From Syngnathus acus (taxonomy: Eukaryota; Chordata; Actinopteri; Syngnathiformes; Syngnathidae), in the NCBI RefSeq assembly GCF_901709675.1, contig NC_051097.1:131001-195000 (forward strand): DNA of 64,000 nucleotides, given 5' to 3'. Made by a program: the position numbers and the translations under genes. Shown in pieces: positions 30,550-42,819 of this stretch (position 1 is the first letter of the stretch; every line of letters starts with the position of its first letter). The notes under the pieces are model-generated. The model worked only from the letters and a program-made list of their open reading frames with translations, did not search any database and had not been told where the DNA came from.

Positions 30550-31545
30550 AAACCAGAATGTAGATTTACGATTTGCCAAGGAAAGAAAGAACCACTCACT
30601 GTAACACCACTTCTTTTATGCTTGTTTTCTCCAAGCTAACGGCTAACTTTATTGCAGGAAGGGATTCGCCGTTATGCAACAACGGGGAGATTATGCTTCT
30701 CTGGGTAATCTTTATTTTATAACACTTATAGTAGTTTTTAAATAACGTGTATGCATATATACGCCTAAATATTGTTATCCAATATATCTACTGCAATTTC
30801 ACATTAGATTGCTGGTTTGAAATTTATTATTATTATTATTATTTAATAAACATTTATGTTAAAACTTGTCTGGTGTTTTATTCCAGTGGTTCTCAAACTT
30901 TTTTCAGTGATGTACCCCCTTTGAAATATTTTTTCAGCCAAGTACCCCCTGACCAGCGCAACACATTTCTGGTCGAAAAGAAAGAGGTACAGGATTGTCC
31001 CATCAGTGTTTGATTTATTAAAGTTAAACAACTTGTAGCAATGTACCTGACAGACACATTTATGTTTCAAACAGTGCATTTGGAAACAAAAACGATAAAC
31101 AGTAAACAGTGACCACCAAGAAGGCATAAACCCTTTCAAAACTCAAATACTGTATGCAGAACACTACTAATTTATATTAATCTTTCTTGTAATAATCTCT
31201 TGCAAGTAAATACAAATATACATAACTAAAAATGTGTTCACAAAAATAAATTAACTTAATTATAAATAAATAATATCTTGTTTACAAAATAAATTGATAA
31301 CTTAATAATAAATAAAGATTTGCTCATAAAAAATAATCAACTTCACCTCTTTTGGGATAAAAAAAGAAACTTTTTTTCCTCTTAAAATTGAATTGTTGCA
31401 TTGAACATTTGATTTTGATTTGACAAGCATTGAACAAGCATTGAACAGTGTTGAAGCTTGAATGAGTCTTTTGCACTCATACTACATTTTAGTGAGAAAC
31501 ATGGAGCTATGGTGAACGTTTTTTTCCAAATCTATTTTTCCCATT
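30550..31545. other. Flank with a partial hAT-type end
   Basis: 30550-30880 shows only an (ATT)n run at 30825-30846. At 30884 CAGTGGTTCTCAAACTTTTT begins a common fish hAT repeat (GTACCCCCT motifs at 30913 and 30942) that runs into AT-rich sequence without a visible right end. Confidence 0.5.
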
Positions 31546-31547
31546 AT

Positions 31548-31845
31548 TTGTAATGTGTGGAGTTTGCATGTTCTCCCCGGGCCCGCGTGGGTTTTCTCCG
31601 GGCACTCCGGTTTCCTCCCACATCCCAAAACCATGCTTGGTAGGCCGATTGAGCACTCCAAATTGTCCCTAGGTGTGAGTGCGAGTGCGTATGGTTGTTT
31701 GTCTCTGTGTGCCCTGCGATTGGCTGGCAACCGGTTCAGGGTGTCCCCCGCCTACTGCCCGATGACAGCTGGGATAGGCTCCAGCACGCCCGCGACCCCC
31801 GTGGGGACTAAGCGGTACAGAAAATGGATGGATGGATGGATAGTT
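31548..31845 (+). repeat. SINE / L2-tail interspersed repeat
   Basis: TGGAGTTTGCATGTTCTCCC, GGTTTTCTCCGGGCACTCCG, GTCCCTAGGTGTGAGTG, GGCTGGCAACCGGTTCAGGG, CAGCTGGGATAGGCTCCAGC and a (GGAT)n tail. This is a very widespread fish repeat sharing its 3' part with L2-type LINEs. No tRNA promoter boxes were identified at its 5' end. Confidence 0.75.
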
Positions 31846-31881
31846 GACAGAACGTTAGCACTAGCTGGCTAGCTGGCGGCG

Positions 31882-32620
31882 ATGGAAGGGTTAAAACCAC
31901 CAGGAATGTTGGCGGTGGATTCCACCAACTTGGCAAAGTCATGGAGAAGTTGGAAAGAGGAGTTCGAAATTTACTTGGACCATGCCAATGGCGGACGAGA
32001 CGACGAAAGTGAAGCTGTTCAGCTACCTCATCGGAGAAAAGGGCAGAGAACTGTGGACAACTTTGGCGAGTGTGAGCCCCTCTGCAAGGACCACAGTGAG
32101 TTCAATGATGAAACAGTTTGACAAATACTGCAACCGATGACAAATGAGACAATGGAGAGGTACAGATTCTTTACGAGAAATCAAGGATTGAATGAAAATG
32201 TGGATAGCTATGTAACGGACTTGAAAGTACTGGCTAGCACCTGCAATTTTGGAACCATTAGAGACTCTTTGATAAGGGATCATGTAGTGTGTGCAAACGG
32301 CTCAGCACTGAGGGAGAGATTACTCAGGGAGGAAAAGCTGACGCTGGAGCCATGTCTGAACATCTGCAGATCTACGGAGCTATCGAGGGAGAATAGTAAG
32401 ACGCTTCAAGGACTGACATAGGAGGAAGTACACGCAGTGGAGCAGACAGATCTGACAGAGGGAGAACGGGATTCACTGCAAGTTCTGCGGAAAAACACAT
32501 GAGCGTAGCAAGAAAAAGTGCCCGGCTTTTGGGAAAAAGTGTAAGAAGTGTGGGAAGGAAAACCATTTCGCAGCTCAGTGCAAATCGAGACTAGAGACCA
32601 GTTGGAAAACGAGGAGAGTA
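31882..32620 (+). pseudogene. Gypsy gag with two zinc knuckles
   Basis: The N-terminus MEGLKPPGMLAVDSTNLAKS WRSWKEEFEIYL is the start of a capsid domain. A frameshift and stop near 32121 separate it from RYRFFTRNQGLNENVDSYV (32137-32421). Further on, in another frame, are a CKFCGKTHERSKKKCPAFG knuckle and a canonical CCHC knuckle CKKCGKENHFAAQC (about 32535-32580). At least three frame breaks. The second knuckle frame runs on into the protease, suggesting a gag-pol fusion frame originally. Confidence 0.8.
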
Positions 32621-34285
32621 CAAGCCGTTACAGAGGAGACAAGTGACAGCGATTCGTATGAGGTCAACTGTATAAGGGAAGAACAGGGAGAGAGCGAAAA
32701 GGTGAATCACTTAAAAGACAGCCACAGTCAGAGCCAACAGCTCTTTGCAGGGATGAAAATCGGAGGAAAAGTTGTTGATTTCCAGATTGACTGTGGGGCC
32801 ACTTGTAATGTCATCCCCATTGATCTTTTAAACCCAGACACACAGCTCGAGCACACCAAGAAAGTGATAGTGATGTACAACAAGACAAAGCTGACTCCAC
32901 TAGGTACGTGTAGGGTAAAAGTCAGAACTCCCAGAAACAATAAACTGTACAGATTAGAGTTCCAAGTAGTGGACCAGAACAGCAGAACCCCTTTACTAGG
33001 CAGAAAACTCATAAAAGTGCAATATAAGAACATTCTGGCTATTGACAGCATAGTGAAGAAGGAGCCGAGCGCAGTGACAAATGGAGGTCACATGACCATG
33101 GACAAAATAATGGATGAGTTTGAGGATGTGTTCACCAGTGTGGGGTGCATGGAGGGTGAATATAGGATAGAGATAGATGACAGAGTACCGGCAGTGAAAC
33201 TGCCGAAACGCAGAGTGCCTGTAGCCATGATGACACCTCTGCAAGTGGAACTCAAAGACCTAGAGAGAAGAGGGATAATTGCACCAGTGGAACGCAGCAC
33301 TAACTGGATCAGTAGCATGGTAGGAGTGAAAAAGCCTACTGGGAGGCTCCGGATCTGTGTAGACCCAAAACCTCTGAATAGAGTACTAAAAAGAAGTCAC
33401 TATCCACTCCCAACCATTGATGACATACTGCCGGAGATCTCCAAGGCAAAAGTATTCACAGTCTGTGAGGTAAAGCAAGGCTTCTGGCATGTGAAACTAG
33501 AAGAAGAGTCGAGTTACCTTACCACATTCGCCACCCCATTTGGCCGCTTCCGATGGCTAAGAATGCCAATGGGAATAAGCCCAGCGCTGGGAGTTAAAGT
33601 TAAAGTCCCAATGATCATCATCACACACACTTCTGGGTGTGGTGAAATTTGTCCTCTGCATTTAACCCATCCCCATGTGATTTTGATCCTTCCCCTGGAG
33701 GAGAGGGGAGCAGTGAGCAGCATCGGTGCCGCGCTCGGGAATCATTTGGTGATCTAACCTCCCAATTTCAACTCTTAATGCTGAGTGCCAAGCAGGGAGG
33801 CAATGGGTCATTTTTATAGTCTTTGGTATGACCCTGCCGGGGTTTGAACCCACAACCTTCCAGTCTCAGGGCGGACACTCTACGACTAGGCCACTGAGCT
33901 GTTCCAGAGAAAGCTCATGCAGGCCCTGGAGGGCCTCCCTGGAGTCTACATCATAGCAGATGATGTACTAATCACAGGGGAAGGAGCAACACAAGAGGAG
34001 GCGGAAAAGGACCATGACGAGAAGGTCAGACACTTCCTAACCAGGTGCAGGGAGCGCAACATCAAGCTGAATGCAGACAAATGCCGGCGTAGACAAAAAG
34101 AGGTACCCTACATAGGTCATCTCTTCACAGCCGAGGGACTGAGGATCGACCCTGAGAAAGTACGGGCAATCAGAGACATGCCAAAACCCACCGATGTGAA
34201 AGGTGTACAGAGAATAGTAGGGATGGTCAATTATCTCTCTAAATTCTATGATCATCTTTCTGATGACTGTGAGGTTCTGAGATAA
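32621..34285 (+). pseudogene. Gypsy protease and reverse transcriptase, split by a SINE
   Basis: Protease active site FQIDCGATCNVIP (about 32780-32820; D-x-G-A type). RT follows: KLPKRRVPVAMMTPLQVELK, LERRGIIAPVERSTNWISSM, GRLRICVDPKPLNRVLKRSH, YPLPTIDDILPEI, ATPFGRFRWLRMPMGISPA. The SINE interrupts after this last block, and the frame resumes with FQRKLMQALEGLPGVYIIAD, where IADDVLITG is the catalytic motif, then YIGHLFTAEGLRIDPEKVRA and the connection domain. The first catalytic aspartate (expected in VFTVxDxKxGFW) is glutamate-containing here: VFTVCEVKQGFW, so the enzyme would be inactive even without the insertion. Confidence 0.85.
33590..33901 (-). mobile_element. tRNA-derived SINE in the Gypsy RT
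   Basis: On the minus strand it starts CAGCTCAGTGGCCTAGTCGT AGAGTG, an A-box-like segment, with B box GGTTCAAACCC at about 33840-33850, a conserved body, and a tail ending in two TTAAAGT-like units at 33592-33605. It interrupts RT between SPA and FQRKLMQ and adds stops. Confidence 0.85.
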
Positions 34286-34620
34286 CTCACACGTAAGGAG
34301 AACGTGGGAATGGACAGACACCCAAGAAAGAGCGTTTCACAGACTGAAAGACAAAATTGCCAGAGCACCAGTTCTCCAGTACTACGACAAGGAAGAGGAA
34401 TTGACACTACAGTGTGATGCGTCAGACACCGGGGCTGGGGGCCGCCCTGACACAGAAAGGTAAACCAATTGCATTTGGTAGCAGGGCACTCACATTGACT
34501 GAAAACGGCTATGCTCAAATAGAAAAAGTATGTTTGGCCATAGTGCTTGGAATGGAAAAGTTTCATCAGTATACTTACGGAAGAGAAGTCACAGTACAGA
34601 GTGATCACAAACCCTTAGAG
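34286..34620 (+). pseudogene. Gypsy RNase H
   Basis: After a stop at 34283-34285 the sequence continues with LQCDASDTGAG (first catalytic Asp), shifts frame by one, then ALTQKGKPIAFGSRALTLTE, YAQIEKVCLAIVLGMEKFHQ and VTVQSDHKPLE (TxQSDHKPL motif), where the hAT element enters. Confidence 0.8.
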
Positions 34621-35442
34621 CAGTGGTCCCCAACCTTTCTTGCGCCACAGACCGGTTACGTGTCAGAAATATTTCCGCGGACCGGCCTTTATATAAATAA
34701 ATAATACATTTATATAAATAAATAATTAATTCATCATAAATATATAAATACGATGAAATAAAATAAAAACAAGTATAAACGACATAAAAATAAAACTCAC
34801 CATTCCGTTGAATTAGTGGGAGCACTGAGCTTGTTTCTCAGAAACGAGCCGGCGTAATCGGAGACAATGACACCCGAAGTGGTTAAGGTTTGTCTTTTAA
34901 TACAGGATGCTTGAGCTCCATCTGCCCAAGCACTTTTGAAGGCTTCATTGTCTCATTAGCTAGCCTGTCGCCGCCCGCCACATATTATGCAGAGTGGGCT
35001 TGCTTGGCGCGTCAGTCACCTGTGGCGATAAATCCATATTAGAAGTAAGACTTTCTTTTAAATGCAGCTTTCCTTTTCTTAGAAGTCGTAGCCTCTTCTT
35101 CTCCCGTCTCCTCATTGGGCTTTTTTCCCTTTCCGAAAAAGCTTTCCAAATATCTCTCTTTCTTGCTCATTTTTGCTAGCTTCGTGGGCTCGACTGGGGG
35201 GACGAGCTTCTTGACCTGTGTCAAGAGACACAGCTGCACCAACGGATGTAATTGGGAGAGAATCGCCACATTTTTTACATTTTTCAGAATAAATTCTTAC
35301 TCATTTTTGCTAGCTTTGCGGGCTCGACTGGGGAAACCTGTCACGTGAACTAACTGATAGTTGATAAAAAAAAATAAAAAAATCTGTGCGGCTTGGCAGC
35401 CCGGTACCAAGTGACCCATGGACCAGGGATTGGGGACCCCTG
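34621..35442. mobile_element. hAT-type non-autonomous element inside Gypsy element, perfect 8-bp duplication
   Basis: Ends CAGTGGTCCCCAACC and GGGATTGGGGACCCCTG; target duplication CCTTAGAG at 34613-34620 and 35443-35450. The body has CGCCACAGACCGGTTACGTG and GCGGACCGGCC motifs near its left end and a duplicated TTTTTGCTAGCTTYGYGGGC segment (35171, 35306). No transposase. It interrupts the Gypsy sequence right after the SDHKPLE codons. Confidence 0.92.
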
Positions 35443-36498
35443 CCTTAGAGAGCGAGAGAGTGTCTGTATTGGCTGGGGATGAACGAGGAGATCAAGACCT
35501 TCATCTCCAAATGCGACATCTGCAGGTCGGTGGACACAAAACAACAGAAAGAGACACTACATCCACATGACATGGCCAGCAGACCCTGGGCCAAGGTAGG
35601 AGCAGATATTTTCTCCTTCCACAACAAAGACTATCTAATAACAGTGGATTATTATTCAGATTTCTGGGAGGTAGATTACTTACCTGACACTAAGAGCAAT
35701 ACTATTATCAGAAAACTGAAGGCTCACTTTGCCCGACAGGGATAACCTGACAGTTATTTCAGATAACGGACCCCAATTTGCATCCCTGGAGTTCCAGCGC
35801 TTCAGCCAGAAGTGGGGCTTTGAACATAGGACATCGTCGCCGGGTTACCCACGGAGCAATGGGAAGGCAGAATCAGCAACAAAGACCGCCAAGCGACTGA
35901 TGCTGAAGGCTGCAGCAGCTAGACAGGATCCTTATTAGCCATGCTGGATCATCGAAACACACCAAGCCAGGGTCTCAACACAAGCCCAGCACAGAGACTG
36001 TTGAGCAGGAGGACCAGGACTTCCCATAAAGAACACGCTGCTGGAACCTGATGTAACACATAACGACCAGGGACTGAAAAACAACAAGAAAAATCCTACA
36101 ACCGCACGGCGAAAGACATGGACACTCTTACGAATGGCGACAGTGTAAGCGTACAATCCTGTGACACACCCAGGAACTGGAGACCAGGGAAGGTGGTTCA
36201 GCAAGTGAGCCACAGATCGTATGAGGTGGAGTTAGACTCAGGCGGGGTCCTGAAAAGGAATCGTCACCACCTCAGACGCAGTCGCACAGGATGTTCTCCA
36301 ACACAAGAGGCACCCACACAAACACCCACGGAGGGGGCCACATCATCGGATACCCCAGCAGGGAAACAAGGGTCACACACCAGATCGGGTCGGCAAGTTA
36401 TCAGACCCCACTACCTGAAAGACGATACAGAACAAAAAAAGTGTTTTATACATTGGAAATGTTGTGGTTACACTCCTGAAATGTGTTTTGAACTTTGA
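35443..36498 (+). pseudogene. Gypsy integrase and C-terminal tail
   Basis: YWLGMNEEIKTFISKCDICR is the end of the HHCC zinc-binding domain. Core motifs: VGADIFSFHNKDYLITVDYY (first two Asp candidates), then after a frameshift near 35740, TVISDNGPQFASLEFQRFSQ and SPGYPRSNGKAESATKTAK (D and E of the DDE triad). A stop at 35936 and further frame breaks follow; VQSCDTPRNWRPGKVVQQVS and SYEVELDSGGVLKRNRHHLR (36118-36498) are the GPY/F-like C-terminal region. The part linking RNase H to the zinc domain is missing. Confidence 0.85.
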
Positions 36499-36549
36499 GC
36501 CTCGTATTGCTTGTGTTTCTATAGATGTGTTCTTTTAGGCTTGTTCTTT

Positions 36550-36989
36550 TAGGCACACACCAGCTCGGGCTCCTTTCCAGCCAGAGAGGTGACATTCCAT
36601 GTCCCCAGAGCCAGACTCTGCAGCCGGGGATCGGACCGCCAAGGTCCCCGCCTTTGGCCGCCGCCCAGCTCACTTTGCACCCGACCCCTTTAGTCCCTCC
36701 TACAGGTGGTGAGCCCATGGGAAGGGGGACCCACGTTTTCTTTTCGGGCTATGCCCGGCCGGGCCCCATAGGCGAAGGCCCGGCCACCAGGCGCTCGCCT
36801 TCGAGCCCCACCTCCAGGCCTGGCTCCAGAGGGCGGCCCTGGTGACCCGCGTCCGAGCAAGGGAAAACGAAGTCCATTTGTGTTTTTCGTCATAAGGGGC
36901 TTGGGTGAGCCGTGCTTTGTCTGGCCCCTCACCTAGGACCCTTTTGCCATGGGTGACCCTACCAGGGGCATGAAGCCGGCCGGCATAGC
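36550..36989 (+). repeat. Conserved GC-rich tail of a fish non-LTR retrotransposon (probable)
   Basis: AGAGGTGACATTCCATGTCC, GGGATCGGACCGCCAAGGTC, GCTCACTTTGCACCCGACCC, GTGGTGAGCCCATGGGAAGG, and TAGGACCCTTTTGCCATGGG TGACCCTACCAGG are blocks I recognise as a dispersed fish repeat, usually at the 3' end of a LINE. GC content is far above that of the neighbours. Clade not assigned. Confidence 0.5.
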
Positions 36990-37425
36990 AGCAATGCTGT
37001 CTGTCACTCATTCGTGAATCTGCGCGAACGACCAATCAGCAGCGAGCCATAGATGGAGGCGGGACTTTACGAGTCAGTGACGTAATTTCCCGTTCACGAA
37101 CGAGTCAGTGACGCAACTTCCCGTTGACGACCGGGTGAGAGACTGTTGCCAACGGATCAGTGTGTAAGTGTTGTATTATAGAAAGAAATGCGTGAATTAC
37201 CCGAGCCAATTATTATTATTATATATAATAAAAAAGAATTGGGGGGGGGTTGTGTAGTTGTATTGTTTGATGTGTATGGGTTGTTTCCACGAGAGGTCCA
37301 AAAAAAAAATCAGTGTGTGTGTGTGTGGGGGGATTCATTGAACGATTCGTTTGAACGAATCTTTTGAGTGAACTGATTCTAAAGATTTAGTTCACTTAAA
37401 AGAACTGGAATGCACATCACTAGTG
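36990..37425. mobile_element. GAACGAATC-motif repeat, second copy
   Basis: Shares with 30277-30545 the motifs CCCGTTCACGAACGA, CAACGGATCAGTGTG, ATTCATTGAACGATTCGTTT and a GTGAACTGATTCT/AGTTCACTT end. Likely one DNA-element family. It has a (TG)n and poly-G run near 37250-37335. Confidence 0.6.
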
Positions 37426-37429
37426 GCAA

Positions 37430-37856
37430 ATTCTATGGGTGGAGAGGGTAGTCACAGAGAAGCCACAACTACAACAAACCTATCAGACGCCTGAATGGAA
37501 AGGCTATCGACACATATTCAGGACACCTGACCAGAATTAGGATTACATTATTTTGGTTTAAAATGCATTAACAACTCACACGGTCAACATACGTACCATA
37601 CAGGGGCGTCAAAATTTTAATTGAGTTTAACCATGTTTAGGTGGAACACCATGTGTTTCAAAATTTTAACTCCATGGTTGCGAAATTCGACAGGCTCAGA
37701 CAGTCATTCAAGAATTGGAGAACATTTGGGCTTGAAAAGTCTAGGGGGAAAACCCCTTTCTGATTTGCATGTTTATTAATAATAGTTAATAAACAATCAA
37801 AGGCTTGATTAGCTCTAATTACAGATGAGTGGCACATTTATTTATTTATTTATTTA
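37430..37856. other. Unrecognised DNA
   Basis: No coding pattern. A (TTTA)n run lies at about 37835-37857. Confidence 0.3.
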
Positions 37857-38060
37857 CCGTATTTTCACGTTCAAAAGACGCACTGTAATAAAAGGCGCAG
37901 TCTCAGTTGTGTGCCATGACTGTGTTTAACACACACATAGGGCGCAACGGCTCATAGGGCGCGAGTTTTATAGATACAATCCACGCGCGCACACACTGCA
38001 AATCCACGCCCACACTTCCCCCGTAAACGTTCTCATTTACATTTTCATTTATCAACAACA
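37857..38060. mobile_element. Left end of a CCGTATTTTC TIR element
   Basis: ACCGTATTTTCACGTTCAAA AGACGCACTG with repeated AAAGGCGCA / AGGGCGCAACGGCTCATAGG motifs resembles the ends of TA-flanked elements elsewhere in the window. No right end found. Confidence 0.45.
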
Positions 38061-41000
38061 CACACACAAGCATACAAGTGTGCGTATTTAAAAATGAAGC
38101 GGGAGCAAAGCTGAGTTTGGTATTCACATTTTTATTAGGAATACACACAGTTGCAGATCAAAAAGAAAATGGACTGAAAGAACAAAGACAAGATGGACGC
38201 ATTTGAGAATGGCGGACCATCCAGCCCTGAGTCATCATCATGAGAATCTAAGAGGATAGGCTGCTAAAGACTTGCATGAGGCACATGAAGTCAAACTGGA
38301 CACATTGATAAAGACTGCTGAAGCATTACAAAGTTGGTGGAGTATGGGACAAAAGGGATGGAAGTGTGTTTGGGGGCTGGGGCGGACATAACTGAGGAGT
38401 TTTGATAAAAGAGGGAATAATAAGGCTGCTTATTGACATTGAAACGGGGATAAAAAACAAAATACATCGATATGGACAGTGAAGATGCACTAATAATAAC
38501 AAATCATACGACAGCGTGATCAGAATCTTTGCAAAGTGTGCATTGATCGATAGAAATTAAATCATTTGAATCATAAATTTCTATATGTAACAGCATTTCG
38601 AAGACATGATGAATCTAATTGAAATAATCAAATTTTATAATTGGACCGGTGAAAATTTAGATTCGAGCAAAAGAAGGCTGAATTGCTAAACTTAATTGAC
38701 CTTTATCGAAACGACAGAATTTAATTACACATCAATTGCGACTGATTTATAGGATGCATATTTGAGCTTGAAGGGGTGAGGGGCCATAAGAAAGTTGGAA
38801 TTCTGGATAGTCAGCAAAATAGTAATACAGGGCACTACTTAATTAAAAAAGAATACAGTGGGGTTTTTAAATAACAATTACAGTGACATGACCCTTGCGA
38901 CAATTGATTTAAATGGCAATTTATGATAGGTACTTGGGGTTAGGATTAACAATCCATCCATCCATCCATTACTGGTGCGGCTTGTCTTTACGAGGGTCAC
39001 GGAGGATTAACAATAATAACTAGAATTTGTCATTTCTGTAGAAATTGCGTGTAAAGGCGTAGAGGCTGAATAAAAATTCGGGGAATGCTACAAGATTGTG
39101 TTTAAATTTGGAACGTGTTGAAGTGGTCAGAAAATGGATGAAAATATAGAAAGAATTCTGTAAAATTGGGCGTGAATTTTAAAGTTGAAATTTTGAAATT
39201 TTTCAAAAGTGGGAAGTTTTGGAATAGGTAGGCATAAGATGAACGGTTCAAAAATTGAAATGGGTTGAGTCAGTGAAAAAAAAAAAAATTAATTAGAAAT
39301 TATAAGGGAAACAGGAAATTTTGCAAAATGTTACCGCAATGTTGAAAGTGAAAATGTGAAGTTTAGTCTAGAAAGTGAAAGAAGGTGAATTGGAAGAATT
39401 ATGTGGAAGAAAATGAGAAATGTTGAATGTGCCATGAAGATTGAATGGTGAAATATTGGTTTAAAATTTGTAAATTTCTCGAAAACCGTAAATATTTAGA
39501 ATATTTGGCATGAATATTTGGAATGTGTTAAAAGTGTTAAAAGTGGAATGAAGTGAATCAGATGAATTTGTAGAAGTAGTTAAGCTAAAAAAAAAAATAA
39601 ATAAAAATAAATAAATAAATAAATAAATAAAAAAAGAGGCAGAAGAATGCAGAAGAAGTTGAATAATAATAAAGTCAAGGCAAGTCAAGTTTATTTACGT
39701 ATATAGCCCACAAGCAAGTCTCAAAGGGCTTCAAATGTACAAAAATTGACAATTTAAAGTACAGGAACAATAAGTGTGAAGGCCACAATGATGATCATGA
39801 CAGTAAAAATATTTCTAATTGGTTTTGATAGGTACAAAGGGGGAACATGGAAGAAGGTTTCAAAATGTGTGATTTAGCGTGACTCCATTATCAAGAGTAA
39901 GCATTTCTTTTTAATTCTAAGAATTGGCATCAACAAAAATGAGAACGATAATCTTCAAGGTGATATGTAAGTGGCAGGAGGAAGCTGTGTATATTGTTTT
40001 TTAAACATTATTTTCAGTATCATTATTTTTTAGGAGGGTCAGTTATGCTTGTGAGGAGATGAATGAAGGAACAAGGTAACAGTAAAAGGGAGTGCTCTAT
40101 AATTTTTTGGTTCTTTGCCAGAGGTAGTTATTTGGAGGGATGAATTTAAACTGAAAGCAAAATGGAACTGTTTAGTGGAAGAAATATGGGAAGGTGGAAA
40201 TCTTGAAGTTACAGCTCAACACGAAGTGTCAAATAGTCTAAGTGTGAGATGTGAGCAAACTAAATGGGGAGTTAAATCCTGTTCCAGCATGCTGCATATT
40301 GGCAAACGATGAGAGGACAGGAGACCAGACAATTAGATATTAATTTTGGATTTAAAATGAAAAAGGGAAATTTTAATTGAGGAGAAAATGTTGCGTAGGG
40401 ATGGTTCCTTTTACAATTTAATATTGTATGTTTTTATGTGTGTGTGGTGGGATGACAGTTTGTCTGTAATGGTGTATGAATGTCAAGTCTGTGCTTGTGG
40501 TGTGGTGTTTGTGTATTGTGAATGGTTAACATGATTCAAAGTTGGGGTGATGTGATCACAGCAGAGGATAACATTCCTCTCACCTGAAAAATATAAAGAT
40601 ACTACAGATTTGAAAAAGCAAGATTGATCGGGGCTAATTTTGGACTAAATATGGGTTTAGGATTACTCTGGGGCACCATTGACAACAAAAGACTTCAATG
40701 GAGAAGGCCCAATTCAAGATTATGACCAGACGTGACTATACCAGCATTGACAATCAAGACTCTGAGTCAAGACAGTGTATGACAACAACTCTGGACTTAC
40801 CTGACAGTGTGACGAAATGTACGTGACGGAATTTGTGATGACTTGCTTTGTTTTGATGTTTTACCTAATTGTATTGCAGCCTCTAACAGCAACCCAGGGA
40901 GCAGATTGTGCTTTATTTGTTAAACTCGTGTTTACTTTGCAGGTTGTCAACTGCAGTCTTGGAGAATTTTGTGTCATGTCTGTGAACATGCATTAACAAC

Positions 41001-41980
41001 TAACCCCTTACTTTTCATAATGAGTTTGTAAATGTGATCGTTTTCAGGACAGGCTCGGCAGGCTCCAGTTTTCAATTTCATACGTTTGACATGCGCCCGT
41101 GTGTGATTATTTTTGTTTATCATTATGAATTTTATTTTTTGGTAATATGGATGTTTATTGTCCGGAGAGCTGCATGCACAGCTACAGGAGGGTGATGGCT
41201 TTTGTTCATACAGCCATGTGAGATGCTGCCAGTCGAGTTTCAGGGACTGAGAGTTGGTGATTCCAGGCCAGGATGGCATCTGGAGGTACACCGAAGTCCA
41301 GCTGGCGATGGGTATGTTACCATGGACATTGTTATTTTTACATTTTTTAGAATGTGTCCAAAGGGGGAGGGAAAAAATAAAAAATAAAAATAAAAAAAAT
41401 AAAGGGGGGAATTGTGAGATTTTAAGTGTTTTCAGAATTGATGGTTTTTAAGTCTTCAACATGCGAGATGGAGGAGAAGAAGCAGCTTGGCAGAAATGAA
41501 GTGAATGGGAGACAACATCGTGAAATGGAGCCAAAGCCTGGTAACAAGTGTGGAGAGTTTTAAAATAGCTTATAATGAATTGTGGACCTTTACAAGATAG
41601 GATCAAATAGGTGGGAGAGTATTAAATGTAAAAAATTGGAACAATAACATACAGACTCCAAACGAATTTGGAACAGGTGGATAACTTATGAACGATAAAG
41701 TTTGAATAACACATTATTCACGTGATTCATTTGCAGGATAAACAATGGAAGGGATTGATAAATTGAACAAATTTAAGACAACTGCAGGAGTATTATGTCG
41801 AAAACAAATAGATTCAACAAAAGTTTTTCCCTATAAAATGGTGGCGTTTGGGTTTGAAGTACATAGTCGCTTCAAAGGAGGAAAGGCATGAATTAAGATA
41901 CGTGATTGATCAATGATTAAATGTTAGTAAAACAACAGATTGAATAAATTACGATGACTATGCTTTGAAAAGGCTATCCC
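38061..41980. other. Long unrecognised AT-rich, purine-skewed stretch
   Basis: No frame resembles a protein I know; the longest frames (such as 40115-40312) lack recognisable motifs. The plus strand is strongly purine-rich with many AGAAAATTGxGAA-like pieces from 39030 to 39660. Small items: A-rich simple repeat 39590-39632, and AGTCAAGTTTATTTACGTAT ATAGCC with CTCAAAGGGCTTC (39672-39735), a fragment of a dispersed fish repeat. A run AAATAAAGGGGGGAATTG near 41395 looks like a polypurine tract. It may be the decayed body of a retroelement. Confidence 0.35.
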
Positions 41981-41986
41981 TTATAC

Positions 41987-42310
41987 CAGGGGTGTCAAAT
42001 TTTTTCCCTGGCCGCATTGTAGTCATAGCTTCTTTTGGAGGGCTGTTATGACTGTCACCCCAAATAAATGTATGAGCACCTCATGTTATATACAGTAAAA
42101 GCTACAAAATAAACTAACAAGTAATTCGTTTTCAAATCAGACAAGTAAAAAACTGGTCTAATATTTAAAAATAAAATATTATTAAAAGTGAAGACAATTT
42201 GCAATTCGAGTAATGACACATGAATATGAGGCACAATTTGTCTTTGCGGGCCACATAAAATGATGTGCCTGGCTGCATCTGGCCCCCGGGCCTTGACTTT
42301 GACACCTGTG
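41987..42310. mobile_element. hAT-type MITE with perfect 8-bp duplication
   Basis: Ends CAGGGGTGTCAAATT and GACTTTGACACCTGTG, target duplication CCTTATAC at 41979-41986 and 42311-42318. Subterminal GGGCCACATAAAATGATGTG and GGCCCCCGGGCC. Noncoding. Confidence 0.93.
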
Positions 42311-42435
42311 CCTTATACAAAGGTGAAGTAGGATTAGAATTTGATAGAACAGATATGGACATTCACATATTCCAATAGAGTTTAAACTGCTTGCAATACT
42401 ATTACAAATTAATTAACACTTGTGAGTGAGTGCGG

Positions 42436-42449
42436 GATTGATTGATTGG

Positions 42450-42497
<48 letters not shown>
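42436..42497. repeat. (GATT)n microsatellite
   Basis: About 15 units with one GGTT variant. Confidence 0.95.
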
Positions 42498-42819
42498 CTG
42501 AATGACCGAGTGACAGAATGACCGAGACCAAATGACTGAGTGACCGGATGGGCGATCGTTCGATGTCTGTCTGTCTATGTGCATGTATAGGTGTATGTAT
42601 GTATTTCGTTATTTGTTTATGTATTTTTCTCTCACGTTTTCGTTTTCATCTTCCACTTCTTTCGGGAATCTTCTCGCTTTTTAAGAATCTCCCCTGCCAT
42701 CTCTCCTTGATAGTTCCATGCTGTCGCTGGAATGTCGTCTAGGCTAATTGCCTTTCCCCTCTCCATCTTTTACAAATGTCTGGGTATGAATTTTATCTAT
42801 ATTTATTTTTCTCACTCAT

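Larger units (their letters stand above)
31882..36498 (+). mobile_element. Decayed Gypsy-type LTR retrotransposon, LTRs not found
   Basis: Plus-strand gag, protease, RT, RNase H and integrase occur in the order of Metaviridae. The body is interrupted by a tRNA SINE in the RT (33590-33901) and by an 822-bp hAT element between RNase H and integrase (34621-35442). Frameshifts, stops and a deletion between RNase H and integrase make it inactive. The left edge meets an L2-tail/SINE repeat (31548-31845); neither flank shows matching LTRs. Confidence 0.85.

Noticed and set aside
33590-33901. A functional tRNA gene
   Set aside because: The A/B-box-like head does not fold into a complete cloverleaf by eye and is fused to a SINE body and tail.
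40115-40312. 65-residue frame as a small gene
   Set aside because: No homologous motif, no splice context, and it lies in a purine-skewed unrecognised stretch.
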